Below are positions 33,705 through 41,664 of a stretch of DNA of 64,000 nt, one piece after another. Both the position numbers and the translations under genes were made by a program. Each line of letters starts with the position of its first letter. Position 1 is the first letter of the stretch. The notes below the pieces were generated by a model. The model had not been told where the DNA came from, did not search any database, and saw only the letters and a list, made by a program, of their open reading frames with translations. Location of the stretch: the NCBI RefSeq assembly GCF_947331435.1, contig NZ_CAMZOF010000002.1, positions 434,001 to 498,000 of the forward strand, in the 5' to 3' direction. The stretch comes from Pelagibius sp. Alg239-R121 (GTDB taxonomy: Bacteria; Pseudomonadota; Alphaproteobacteria; Kiloniellales; Kiloniellaceae).

Positions 33705-35123
33705 TTATTCAATGCAAGCGTCTGAGCTTTGGATCAAGCCCCAGCCGAAGATCGGGTCCTTGCCTGGCGCTCCGAGGTCGACTGCCGCGTTGCGCAGCTG
33801 ACGGCGAATCCCACTGGGATCAAGGCTCTGGTGCTTGCCGATCATGCCCGCCGCAATGGCGGTGACGAACGGGGCCGCGAAGGAGGTTCCGTAATGAAAT
33901 TTTCCATCGGAGTTGTCGCTCGCCGCCCAGATCTTCACACCAGGCGCGGCAAGCGAAAGGTAATCGCCGCGGTTTGCATGGCGGTAGGGGCGCCGGTTGC
34001 TGTCAACCGCCGTAACCGCGACAACCGTCTCATAACCTGCCGGATAGGCGGTTGGCGCAGCCGGGCCACCGTTGCCGGCGGCAGCTACCACCAGGATACC
34101 CGCTTCTTCCAGGCGCTTGATCGAAGCCGCCAATGCGAGGTTTGGCGGTCCGGCCAAACTCATATTGATGATCGAGACACCCTGGGACGCAAGCCAATCG
34201 AGGCTGTCCAGCAGGGACACGACACTGGCGGCTGAACTGCCGTCCTCCTCTTGGTGGAAGGCATTGGCCGCAAAGAGTTCCGCCGTCGGTAACAGTCCCC
34301 GTACACCTTCAGGGTCGGTCGAAACCATCAGGGCGGCGATCGCGGTCCCATGCCCGTCCGCGGCGTCAATCTGGTCGGGTCCCGTAAAGCTGCGTGCTTG
34401 TATCGTGCTGTTTTGCAAGGCCCGGTGTGTCCTGTTGACCGCTGTATCCACCAGACCGATTCTCATCTTGGCACCGCAACTGCCGCCTGAGTTGCGCCAA
34501 CCGATCATTGCCCGTCCGAGACATAGGTCCGGACCACAAGCGTCGGGGACCGCAGCTGTTTTCGAACTACCGTCCGCGACGCGGTAGAGATGGTTGAGTT
34601 CGTAGACACCCGGTACGTTCTCAGCCAACAAACGCCGCGCAGCTATCGCATCGGTTTGCGGCGGCAGACCCAGCCGCGTCACGACGAGCCGGAAATTGCT
34701 GAAGATGGATTGAGATCTTACGACGAAGCCTAAATCCGCTGCCCGCCGCAATGACTGCGCATCGGAATTTACTGCCAGTACTTCGTTGGGCTCGAAAGAG
34801 TAACCCGCGCCATCAGTTTCACTGGATGAACCACCGTCCTGACGGTCATCGTCATCTTTCTCGTCACCTTCCTCATCGTCGTCGTCGTCGTCGTCGTCAT
34901 CATCGTCGTCGTCATCATCGTCATCGTCGTCATCATCGTCATCATCGTCATCATCGTCATCATCATCGTCATCATCGTCGTCGTCGTCCGCAGCTAATGC
35001 AGCCGACACAAACGTGCTTTCGTCGCCGGTTAAAAACGGCAAAACGCGAGCTGCCACGATCAACGAGAACGCGAGCGCTGATACAATGAGAATGCGAATA
35101 ATTTGTGTAAACAACGCGGTCAT
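33705..35123 (-). CDS. S8 family (subtilisin-like) serine protease with a 38-residue poly-Asp tract
   Basis: The 472-residue protein has an N-terminal hydrophobic segment (residues 8-28) serving as signal or anchor, then an uninterrupted run of 38 Asp (residues 46-83) extended by a further acidic stretch. A region without recognised motifs (about 110-190) precedes the S8 catalytic domain. That domain has Asp in GLVDTAVN, His in DGHGTAIAAL, the oxyanion Asn in VAAAGNGGP and Ser in GTSFAAPF, so the triad is complete. Four Cys suggest disulfides. It is divergent from an ECF sigma gene, and its upstream region contains the same GGAAG-N16-CGTT promoter as the sigma gene. The acidic tract may bind calcium or cationic surface polymers; substrate unknown. 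Confidence 0.9.
   Translation of the reverse strand: MTALFTQIIRILIVSALAFSLIVAARVLPFLTGDESTFVSAALAADDDDDDDDDDDDDDDDDDDDDDDDDDDDDDDDDDDDDDEEGDEKDDDDRQDGGSSSETDGAGYSFEPNEVLAVNSDAQSLRRAADLGFVVRSQSIFSNFRLVVTRLGLPPQTDAIAARRLLAENVPGVYELNHLYRVADGSSKTAAVPDACGPDLCLGRAMIGWRNSGGSCGAKMRIGLVDTAVNRTHRALQNSTIQARSFTGPDQIDAADGHGTAIAALMVSTDPEGVRGLLPTAELFAANAFHQEEDGSSAASVVSLLDSLDWLASQGVSIINMSLAGPPNLALAASIKRLEEAGILVVAAAGNGGPAAPTAYPAGYETVVAVTAVDSNRRPYRHANRGDYLSLAAPGVKIWAASDNSDGKFHYGTSFAAPFVTAIAAGMIGKHQSLDPSGIRRQLRNAAVDLGAPGKDPIFGWGLIQSSDACIE
34875..34988 (-). repeat. GAC/GAT codon tract encoding 38 consecutive Asp
   Basis: The tract is 114 bases of Asp codons, 21 GAC and 17 GAT in irregular order, inside the subtilase gene. 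The mixed codons argue for selection on the amino acid rather than recent expansion of one trinucleotide. Confidence 0.95.
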
Positions 35124-35199
35124 AGAGGTCTAAATCACTTCAATCTATGGAACTTTGCATGTGTCTCGATAAGGATTGATTTAACATATCCATAGCTAC

Positions 35200-35224
35200 A
35201 ACGGTTTAAGGGTCAAAAACTTCC
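35200..35224 (-). promoter_or_regulatory. ECF-type promoter GGAAG-N16-CGTT for the subtilase gene
   Basis: On the minus strand GGAAG (35224-35220) and CGTT (35203-35200) are separated by exactly 16 bases, about 75 bases upstream of the subtilase ATG. The spacing and both boxes match the promoter in front of the ECF sigma gene, and the -10 surroundings are alike (TAAACCGTTGT versus TAACCCGTTGT). Confidence 0.72.
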
Positions 35225-35293
35225 AAAAATAACTGAATTTTCCGGGTTATTTTTGCCCAGATTAAAAGAAAATGAAAAAAATTGCTTTTAGGG

Positions 35294-35318
35294 GGAAGGA
35301 ATGCGCCGATAACCCGTT
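35294..35318 (+). promoter_or_regulatory. ECF-type promoter GGAAG-N16-CGTT for the sigma gene
   Basis: GGAAG (35294-35298) and CGTT (35315-35318) are separated by 16 bases and lie 32 bases upstream of the GTG start of the ECF sigma gene. This is the GGAA...CGTT architecture of alphaproteobacterial ECF promoters and suggests autoregulation. Confidence 0.72.
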
Positions 35319-35349
35319 GTCTGTATATCACGAGTGGATTGGTTGACCT

Positions 35350-35886
35350 GTGACGCAAGAGACCAAGCAAGAAATGGTAGCGATGCTGCCACGTTTACGC
35401 CGCTTTGCCTATGCTCTCACAGGATCCACCGATCTTGGCGACGATCTGGTCCAGGCGGCTTGCGAGCGTGCACTTAGCCGGCTGAACCAATGGCAACAAG
35501 GGACCCGGCTGGACAGCTGGATGTTTAGGATTATGCAGACAATCTGGATCGATCAGATGCGGGCGAAGAAGGTCCGGGGTCACAGCTATGACCTGGATGC
35601 GGCGAACGACATCGCCGGCGACGATGGTGAGCGCGCCATGGAAGCCCGCCTGACCTTAAAACGGGTCCGGGCCGCCGTTGGCGAACTGCCCGAGGACCAA
35701 AGGCTGGTTCTGACTTTGATATCGATCGACGGCCGATCGTATAAGGAAGCGGCCGAATTCCTCAATGTCCCCATAGGTACGATCACCAGCCGGTTGGCGC
35801 GTGCGCGGCGGCGGCTGTACGAAGTCGCATACGAAACAACGGCGAAAATCAGTTCGGCCCCGGCCATGGAATCGAACAATGGTTGA
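35350..35886 (+). CDS. ECF-type RNA polymerase sigma factor
   Basis: A GTG start at 35350 gives 178 residues with sigma-70 region 2 (LPRLRRFAYALTGSTDLGDDLVQAACERALSRLNQWQQGTRLDSWMFRIMQTIWIDQMRAKK) and region 4 (ALEARLTLKRV...ELPEDQRLVLTLISIDGRSYKEAAEFLNVPIGTITSRLARARRRL) and no region 3, the ECF layout. The 3' end overlaps the anti-sigma gene by 8 bases. Two promoters of the same GGAAG-N16-CGTT type, one in front of this gene and one in front of the divergent subtilase, probably define its regulon. Confidence 0.92.
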   Translation: MTQETKQEMVAMLPRLRRFAYALTGSTDLGDDLVQAACERALSRLNQWQQGTRLDSWMFRIMQTIWIDQMRAKKVRGHSYDLDAANDIAGDDGERAMEARLTLKRVRAAVGELPEDQRLVLTLISIDGRSYKEAAEFLNVPIGTITSRLARARRRLYEVAYETTAKISSAPAMESNNG

Positions 35887-36730
35887 TCTCAACGACGACG
35901 TTCTGATCGCATACTCGGATGGTCAGTTGGATGAAAAGACTGCGGCCGAGGTAGAGTCCGCATTGGAGAAGGATCCGGCGGCCCGGGAAATCATCGAACA
36001 ATTTCGAACGGCGGCCCAGTTGGCGTCCGAGGCTTTCGCGGCACCGTTTGAACAGGATGTGCCTGAGCGTTTGCTGAAAGTTTTTGAGGAGCCCGCTGCG
36101 GAAACACCCGGATCAGAGGCGCGCATCACGGGAGATTCTAATGTCGCAGATCTGTCACAGCAGCGCACGGCGCGGCAGGCGAAAAAGCCTGGCTTTCCCA
36201 CCGCTTCCAACGGTAGTAGCGTTTTTAGGCGCCATGCCCTCCCTCTTGCTGCGTCAGTCGCACTGATCGTTGGTATCGGCGGCGGCCTCGGGCTTTCAAA
36301 CTTCACTTCACCCTCCGCACCCTCCGTCGTCGCCGCCGGAACCATCCCGGAACAATCTCTGTTGCATGCCGCGCTCGAACGCACGCCCAGCCTGGAGGCG
36401 CTCGAGGAGGTTTCCGAGGACGGTTTGACGAGCAATCGGATCGAGCCTCAACAGACCTTCATCGACACCAACCAACGCTATTGCCGCGAATATCGTATCA
36501 TCGGCAAGACGACCTTTGGAGTGCAGGACTTGATGGGCGTGGCATGCCGGACCGACAGCGGTTCCTGGACACAGCAGATAGCGGTCTCCCAGCAGGTTTC
36601 AACGAGCACCAATTATCAGCCGGCCGGCGAGGACCACGACGTACTCGGACTGTTCGTGAACAGAATTATGAAGGATGCACCGCTTGATGGCGCTGCTGAA
36701 AGCCGCCTCCTGCAGTCGGATTGGCAGTGA
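35879..36730 (+). CDS. Membrane anti-sigma factor
   Basis: The ATG at 35879, overlapping the sigma gene, gives 283 residues. The cytoplasmic N-terminus (VDLNDDVLIAYSDGQLDEKTAAEVESALEKDPAAREIIEQF) is a typical anti-sigma domain lacking the His-Cys-Cys zinc motif. One membrane segment follows (ALPLAASVALIVGIGGGLGL, about residues 120-140), then a periplasmic domain of 140 residues with two Cys (CREYRIIGK; GVACRTDSGSW), reminiscent of surface-sensing anti-sigma tails. It should hold the ECF factor inactive until an envelope signal arrives. Confidence 0.88.
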   Translation: MVDLNDDVLIAYSDGQLDEKTAAEVESALEKDPAAREIIEQFRTAAQLASEAFAAPFEQDVPERLLKVFEEPAAETPGSEARITGDSNVADLSQQRTARQAKKPGFPTASNGSSVFRRHALPLAASVALIVGIGGGLGLSNFTSPSAPSVVAAGTIPEQSLLHAALERTPSLEALEEVSEDGLTSNRIEPQQTFIDTNQRYCREYRIIGKTTFGVQDLMGVACRTDSGSWTQQIAVSQQVSTSTNYQPAGEDHDVLGLFVNRIMKDAPLDGAAESRLLQSDWQ

Positions 36731-37920
36731 AGGAGAGCCGCCCCCGGGCCAGCGCAGGCGGAAACCCTCAACAGAGAGCCCTCCACGACCACGTTCGCAC
36801 TGGCCGTCTTCACGTTTTCGGGCTGTGTGTTCTCTTATCGGGCACATTTTCCCTGACGGCGGCGAACGGCGCTGAAGCGACCAACGCTTATACAGCGCAA
36901 TTGGAATCGGCAGCCGGTCTCGCCACAAAACAGTTGCTGCGAGCTCAAGAAAAAGACGGCTTATTCACCTACGATTTCGATTTTCTGCTCGGCAAAGGTA
37001 CGGGCAAAAACAACATCGTTCGACAGGCTGGCGCGGCCTACGCTTTGGGTGAAGCCTTTTCACAGCAGCGCAAGAGTGAGTTGCGGCTGCCGCTTCAAAA
37101 GGCGGTCGCGGCACTGGCCGGCAAGTCCATCCAGGTTGGAAAGGGTGCGCTGGTTTCCTTCAACGGCAAAAGGACCGGCATCAAGGCGGGGGCCTCCGCC
37201 CTCGCCCTGCTCTCAGAACTCTATTACTATCGGTCCAGCGGTGACGGTCGGTTCGCGCAGGACCGCGAGCTTTGGCTGCGCGCGCTTCTCGCATTACATC
37301 GACCCGGTGCAGGTTTCCTGAAATCGCCCGATGCTCAGGAAGAATCCCACTACTACAACGGCGAGATCTGGTTGGCGCTCGCCTTCTACAAGCAGACCTT
37401 CGACGCGGAACATCTGGAACCGCTGCTCACCGAGATCGACCACGCCATGATGACGATCTACGGAACCACGCCGCACATCGGTTTCTTTCATTGGGGCGCC
37501 ATGGCAGCGTCATTGCGGTTTCACGATACCGGTCGAGAAGAGCTTCGGCATTTCGCCCTGGATCAGTCGAGAATCTATCTGACTGAACTCAGGCCCAGAC
37601 GGAGCCTCAATTCAAACACCTGCTATTCCCTTGAAGGCCTTATTCCGGCACTGGCCTTGAGTGTACCCGAGAGCTCTTTGGCCAGGTCTTTGGAAGAACG
37701 GATCGATTGGGAACTGCGCAAAAACCTGGCGCTTCAAATTCAACCGAATCAGAACCAGCTCGATTTAGGCGACGAAACCCATCTGCAATCGCCCAATCTC
37801 AAAGGTTATAGCGGCGCCTTCATCGCCGGGCGTAAGAAGCCCTTCACTCGCATCGATTATACGCAGCACTGTCTGTCTGCGGTTTTGAAATACAAGAGAT
37901 GGCAGGAGACTAGACCATGA
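36721..37920 (+). CDS. Secreted helical-repeat protein, function unknown
   Basis: The TTG at 36721 overlaps the anti-sigma stop by 10 bases; a GTG at 36727 is an alternative start. After a Sec signal (HVFGLCVLLSGTFSLTAANGAEA) come about 360 residues made of paired helices with conserved aromatic and acidic positions: NIVRQAGAAYALGEAF, GIKAGASALALLSELYYY, EESHYYNGEIWLALAFYKQTF, FFHWGAMAASLRFHDTG, CYSLEGLIPALALS. The pattern resembles alpha/alpha-barrel glycan-processing enzymes, but I cannot name a family. It is the third gene of the sigma/anti-sigma operon and probably acts on envelope polymers. Confidence 0.7.
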   Translation: MAVKESRPRASAGGNPQQRALHDHVRTGRLHVFGLCVLLSGTFSLTAANGAEATNAYTAQLESAAGLATKQLLRAQEKDGLFTYDFDFLLGKGTGKNNIVRQAGAAYALGEAFSQQRKSELRLPLQKAVAALAGKSIQVGKGALVSFNGKRTGIKAGASALALLSELYYYRSSGDGRFAQDRELWLRALLALHRPGAGFLKSPDAQEESHYYNGEIWLALAFYKQTFDAEHLEPLLTEIDHAMMTIYGTTPHIGFFHWGAMAASLRFHDTGREELRHFALDQSRIYLTELRPRRSLNSNTCYSLEGLIPALALSVPESSLARSLEERIDWELRKNLALQIQPNQNQLDLGDETHLQSPNLKGYSGAFIAGRKKPFTRIDYTQHCLSAVLKYKRWQETRP

Positions 37921-38008
37921 GTCCTCGCCGAAAGTTAGCTGCGCCCAATCGATTCTGACGGTTTTCTTCCTTGGACAGTCGTCCCATGAGGTGACAAAGC
38001 CAGGTCCG

Positions 38009-39193
38009 TTAGTCTCTGCCACCGGCAGCGTTCTCGTCATGATCTGCGGAGTCTTCCTGCTCCCAGGTCCGGTGCTCATACACCGGCTCGTCGCGCTGCG
38101 TCTCAAGTACCCGGCGGGCCAGTTCCGCATCGTCGATCCAGCGAAACAGCCTTTTTTCCCGCAGCCCCAGATGGCGGCGCAGGATGAACGAGGCGAGCCA
38201 GCCGGCGTGGGCAACCGCCCGGCTTTGTTCGAGCGCGCGCAGGTCCGCCTTCTTTCCTTCGCTCAGACCATCGGGCGAAAGCGAAAGGATGTAGCGTTCG
38301 CCGACCGGGACCATGTCCCGGGCAAGTGACCGCAGGTGCTGGAATTGTTGCGTACTGTTTTCAGACAACCGGCCGAATCTACGCTGACGCGAAATCATGT
38401 GACGGATTGCAGTGTAAAAAACCACTACGCCGATCAGCAGCAGGACCGTCGAGCTCCAGGAGAGCTCGATTTTAAACAGTGGTCCCAGCCCAGCGAAGAT
38501 CTGCACCTTCAGCGGCAGCAGGCCGAGGCGCAGCAGCGACTGCCAACTGGCCAGATTGAGCGACAGGACGAAATCTTCGGCGTTGCAGGGGGCAAGATTG
38601 ACCGGCCGCTCGAAGGCGCTGGCAATGTTGGCAACATCATTCCAGGCATTGTAGAAACCGATTCGGGCACGCTCGTAGCGGTTCAAAACTCCGGTCAGCT
38701 CGCCTTCCAACCGACGCAATTCGCGCGCGGCATCGCCCCATTGTTCGGACACCCGGCCCCTCAAAGGGCCTTTGCTTTGTGGGCAGGTGAAGCCGCTGGC
38801 AACTTCGCGTTTGCGGATCGCCTGCGAAGTCGCCGCGAAGTCCGAAAGATAACTCCCGATCCTCGCCGCCTCCAGGCTCAGAATTTCGTTGGTCGCGCTG
38901 CGCACGCCCGGATCCCGCACGGTCGACTGATAATAAAACAGCGGGAAGGAACAGAGCACCAGCACGCCGACGGCACGGGCGAGCGATAGCAAATAAAGCG
39001 GTGGCCGATAGGACATGTGGCGTGCGGCCAGGCGCCGGACGATACTCAATGCCACGATCAGCAGGACCACGACCGGCACCCAAATCACCGCCGTCTCGTC
39101 GAACCGCTCGACAAAGAGCGCCAGAATGGCAACGGTGCCAATCGCGGTGAGGATGGTTTCCAGAACGCCGTCGAGAAAAAAACGAATGTTCAT
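38009..39193 (-). CDS. Membrane protein, function unknown, coupled to the PBP-like gene
   Basis: The ATG at 39193 overlaps the PBP-like stop (ATGA), giving 394 residues. There are three or four membrane segments (VLETILTAIGTVAILALFV, VIWVPVVVLLIVALSIV, PLYLLSLARAVGVLVLCSFPLFYY, and STVLLLIGVVVFYTAIRHMI near residue 250). Between them lies a 130-residue extracytoplasmic helical region with two Cys (FTCPQSKGPL; LAPCNAEDFVL), and the protein has a charged, Arg-rich C-terminus. No known family is recognised. Tight coupling suggests a partner of the PBP-like protein. Confidence 0.72.
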   Translation of the reverse strand: MNIRFFLDGVLETILTAIGTVAILALFVERFDETAVIWVPVVVLLIVALSIVRRLAARHMSYRPPLYLLSLARAVGVLVLCSFPLFYYQSTVRDPGVRSATNEILSLEAARIGSYLSDFAATSQAIRKREVASGFTCPQSKGPLRGRVSEQWGDAARELRRLEGELTGVLNRYERARIGFYNAWNDVANIASAFERPVNLAPCNAEDFVLSLNLASWQSLLRLGLLPLKVQIFAGLGPLFKIELSWSSTVLLLIGVVVFYTAIRHMISRQRRFGRLSENSTQQFQHLRSLARDMVPVGERYILSLSPDGLSEGKKADLRALEQSRAVAHAGWLASFILRRHLGLREKRLFRWIDDAELARRVLETQRDEPVYEHRTWEQEDSADHDENAAGGRD

Positions 39194-41274
39194 TTCGGCC
39201 TGCACTCAAACCCGCTCACGGCACAGAGCGCAGCATCGGCAACCGCCGTCAGATTGGCCCCGTAAAGATTGCGGCGCCCCAGGCTGCCGCCACCTCGACC
39301 GGAACCGAGACGCGCAACGAAGGAGTAGCGCTTCGCACCCCGCACGACACTGCCGGTCAGCCAGACGACCTTAGTCTGACCATTCTCCAGATCGTGCGTG
39401 CCGGTTTTTCGAAGCGAAAAATCGAGTGCCATACGACCCGGCTTGAAGACGGTCGCTCTGGCCGTGCCCTTCTTACCGAGAACCGGCGCTTCCAGGGTTC
39501 GCCTGAGAAACAGGCGGGCAGAGTCGGAATCACAGATCTCCCGCACCACGGCACGAACCTGCCGCTGTAATGCGGTCGTTGCGGAAGCGTCATCCACGGC
39601 CAAGAGGCTCGCAGGCATCCAGCCTCCGGGCTTGCCCTGAACGCATTCTGCAACCGCATCCATCAACGCGAGCAGCTGTGCCGGTGAGGCATGCACTTGA
39701 CCAAAGGAGACCGCGTAGGCGGGGTTGATATCGTCGGGAGTAGAAAAACCGAGGCGATCGATCAAGCCGGCAAGATCGGCCTGATCGCTGCGGCGCAGGC
39801 GCCAGTTGAAAGCCAGGTTATGGCTAATCGCCATGGCCTCCTGCACAGCGAGATAGCGGTCCTGCGCCCGGTCGCAGTCACTCACACCCAGGTCTTTGCC
39901 GGCCTTCAAGGGCTTGCCGTCTTTGGCAAAGGCCACTTCGGGACACCAGCGTTCGCGCAGGTTTGCCCGGTCGCTCAGATGAAGCAGGCCAATAATCTTG
40001 GCGGTCGAAGCAAGCGGAAAGGGATCCTGTGCGGAGTCGAAACCGCCGCCCGACCAGGCGGGTGCCGCACCATGAAATCTTCCCGCCTGCGTGCCGTAGG
40101 ACAAGAGGCACTGCAATCCGGTTTCATCTCGCACAGCGATTAAGAGTTCGGCACCACCGACGTCGTGCCAGGGTTCGGCAAATTTAAAGCGCGCAAGTGC
40201 ACCGCGCTTTTGCGCCCGCCGGACGCTCAGGTCGCAAGCTTTCTGCCGCTTACCCGACAGATTGAACAGGAGTTGAGTGTCATTGCCGTGCCCCGAAAGG
40301 AGGGCCTCGAAGCTGGCATCGGACAGCACGGCCGCCGTCCCCGCCCCAGCGATGCGCACCGGAGAATTTCGACGCGCGGCGCCTACCTCCGGCGCGCCCA
40401 GATTGCTCAAGCGGCGCATTACCAGCGGCGCATCGTATCCGGATTTACGCAGGCAGTGGCGGGCGCGCTTGCGCAGATTGTCCCAGCGGGCTTGATCGCC
40501 GAAACGAAATGGACGGCGTACTGCGGCAACCAGGATCGCAGCTTCCTCTGGAAAGAGCGACGCGGGAGCCTGACCGAAGAGCGTGCGGGACGCAAAACCG
40601 AGGCCGGAATGGCGTCCCGGCACCCGATCGAGAAAGTCATGGTTCGCGACCATCAGCTCCAGAGCCTCGCGGGTGGTCAATCTTGGCGCCAGCGCAACGG
40701 CATCGAGTATCTGTCTGAGCTTTGCGGACCAGTTGCCGGCCGCCGATGATCGCATCGTCCGGGCGGCCTGCATGTAGACGCCTGACGCACCGCGCAGTTG
40801 CCCGGTCAGCAGAGTTTGCGCCACGGAAGAAAGGATCGCGACCGGATCGACGCCAGCCTGCGCGAAATAGCTGTTGGCGCGCTCATCTTCACAGGCCCAG
40901 TACATCCTGGCGAAACTCCTGGGAACCGCCTCATGCACAATGCCCCTCTGTCCGAAGTAACGCCGGGGCATGACACCGAGCTCGCGCCCGGTAGCATCTT
41001 CGAGGCGCGGGACAATGCGCTTCCTGGTCTCAGCCAGCAAATCGTCAGCGTAACCCTGAAGTCCAAGGTTCGAAAGGCTGTGCAGGGCAAGCGGCGCGAT
41101 GAAGACGAGAACGGCGAGCAGGGACAAGCGGCCGAACCAGCCGGTCCAGCGTATGTCGCCAACCGCCGACACCAGGGTGGATTCGACGCTGGAGACGATC
41201 CGCAGGAGATACGCCGACCCTCTGTTCAATCCCTTGCGCCCTCCATCATCGGTCCGGCCGAGGAACCAGCCCAT
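39190..41274 (-). CDS. Divergent class A penicillin-binding-protein-like protein
   Basis: The 694-residue protein has a membrane anchor (about 48-68), a degenerate glycosyltransferase-51 region (RRYFGQRGIVHEAVPRSFARMYWACEDERANSYFAQAGVDPVAILSSVAQ) and a penicillin-binding transpeptidase domain. The GT51 catalytic Glu is kept (Glu129 in CEDER), but the usual F-x-x-H-x-G reads FAQAG and the QGGST motif is reduced to RGASGVYMQ. The transpeptidase motifs are all present: S423-T-A-K426, S484-H-N486 and K623-T-G625. So the transpeptidase site may work while glycosyl transfer is doubtful. It is the third gene of a lipoprotein-small protein-PBP-membrane protein operon. Confidence 0.78.
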   Translation of the reverse strand: MGWFLGRTDDGGRKGLNRGSAYLLRIVSSVESTLVSAVGDIRWTGWFGRLSLLAVLVFIAPLALHSLSNLGLQGYADDLLAETRKRIVPRLEDATGRELGVMPRRYFGQRGIVHEAVPRSFARMYWACEDERANSYFAQAGVDPVAILSSVAQTLLTGQLRGASGVYMQAARTMRSSAAGNWSAKLRQILDAVALAPRLTTREALELMVANHDFLDRVPGRHSGLGFASRTLFGQAPASLFPEEAAILVAAVRRPFRFGDQARWDNLRKRARHCLRKSGYDAPLVMRRLSNLGAPEVGAARRNSPVRIAGAGTAAVLSDASFEALLSGHGNDTQLLFNLSGKRQKACDLSVRRAQKRGALARFKFAEPWHDVGGAELLIAVRDETGLQCLLSYGTQAGRFHGAAPAWSGGGFDSAQDPFPLASTAKIIGLLHLSDRANLRERWCPEVAFAKDGKPLKAGKDLGVSDCDRAQDRYLAVQEAMAISHNLAFNWRLRRSDQADLAGLIDRLGFSTPDDINPAYAVSFGQVHASPAQLLALMDAVAECVQGKPGGWMPASLLAVDDASATTALQRQVRAVVREICDSDSARLFLRRTLEAPVLGKKGTARATVFKPGRMALDFSLRKTGTHDLENGQTKVVWLTGSVVRGAKRYSFVARLGSGRGGGSLGRRNLYGANLTAVADAALCAVSGFECRPK

Positions 41275-41319
41275 GGTCCAATGTCTGATCCAATCCGAAG
41301 GGTCACATTTAAGGAGACT

Positions 41320-41664
41320 CTAGAGAATCGCAAATCCCAATGCCGTGTTGACGACATCCTTAATGATCTTCAGTGCCGCGTTCACGATCTTCTCGACCAC
41401 GATCATGATCTGATTTGTGACCAGGGCAATCGCAGCGACCACGTTGTTGCGGACCATCTTCATCAGCATCTTGGCCGTCGGCTTGTTGATCTCGCCGTCG
41501 GCAAAAGCCTTTCCGATTTCCTTGATTCGCTTGGCGACGGCCTTGAACTCGATCTTTACGATCGTGCGGATCTCATCCCAACCGGATCCGGCAACATCTT
41601 TTGCCGCCGAGAGCATCGGCGGAAAGATTGCAGACACGTTCAACGCTTGTAGATTCACCGACAT
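41320..41664 (-). CDS. Small helical protein of unknown function
   Basis: The ATG at 41664 sits in a TGATG overlap with the lipoprotein stop; a GTG three bases earlier is also possible. The 114 residues are entirely helical in character, with Lys-rich amphipathic segments (VKIEFKAVAKRIKEIGKAFADGEI, KPTAKMLMKMVRNNVVAAIALVTNQIMIVVEKIVNAALKIIKDVVNTALGF). No signal peptide or known motif is seen. The hydrophobic second half could associate with membrane or with the adjacent PBP-like protein. Confidence 0.65.
   Translation of the reverse strand: MSVNLQALNVSAIFPPMLSAAKDVAGSGWDEIRTIVKIEFKAVAKRIKEIGKAFADGEINKPTAKMLMKMVRNNVVAAIALVTNQIMIVVEKIVNAALKIIKDVVNTALGFAIL

Noticed and set aside
34751-35089. 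Arg/His-rich and Met/Thr-rich frames over the Asp tract
   Set aside because: They are the other readings of the GAC/GAT repeat; the subtilase frame has a complete protease domain and signal.
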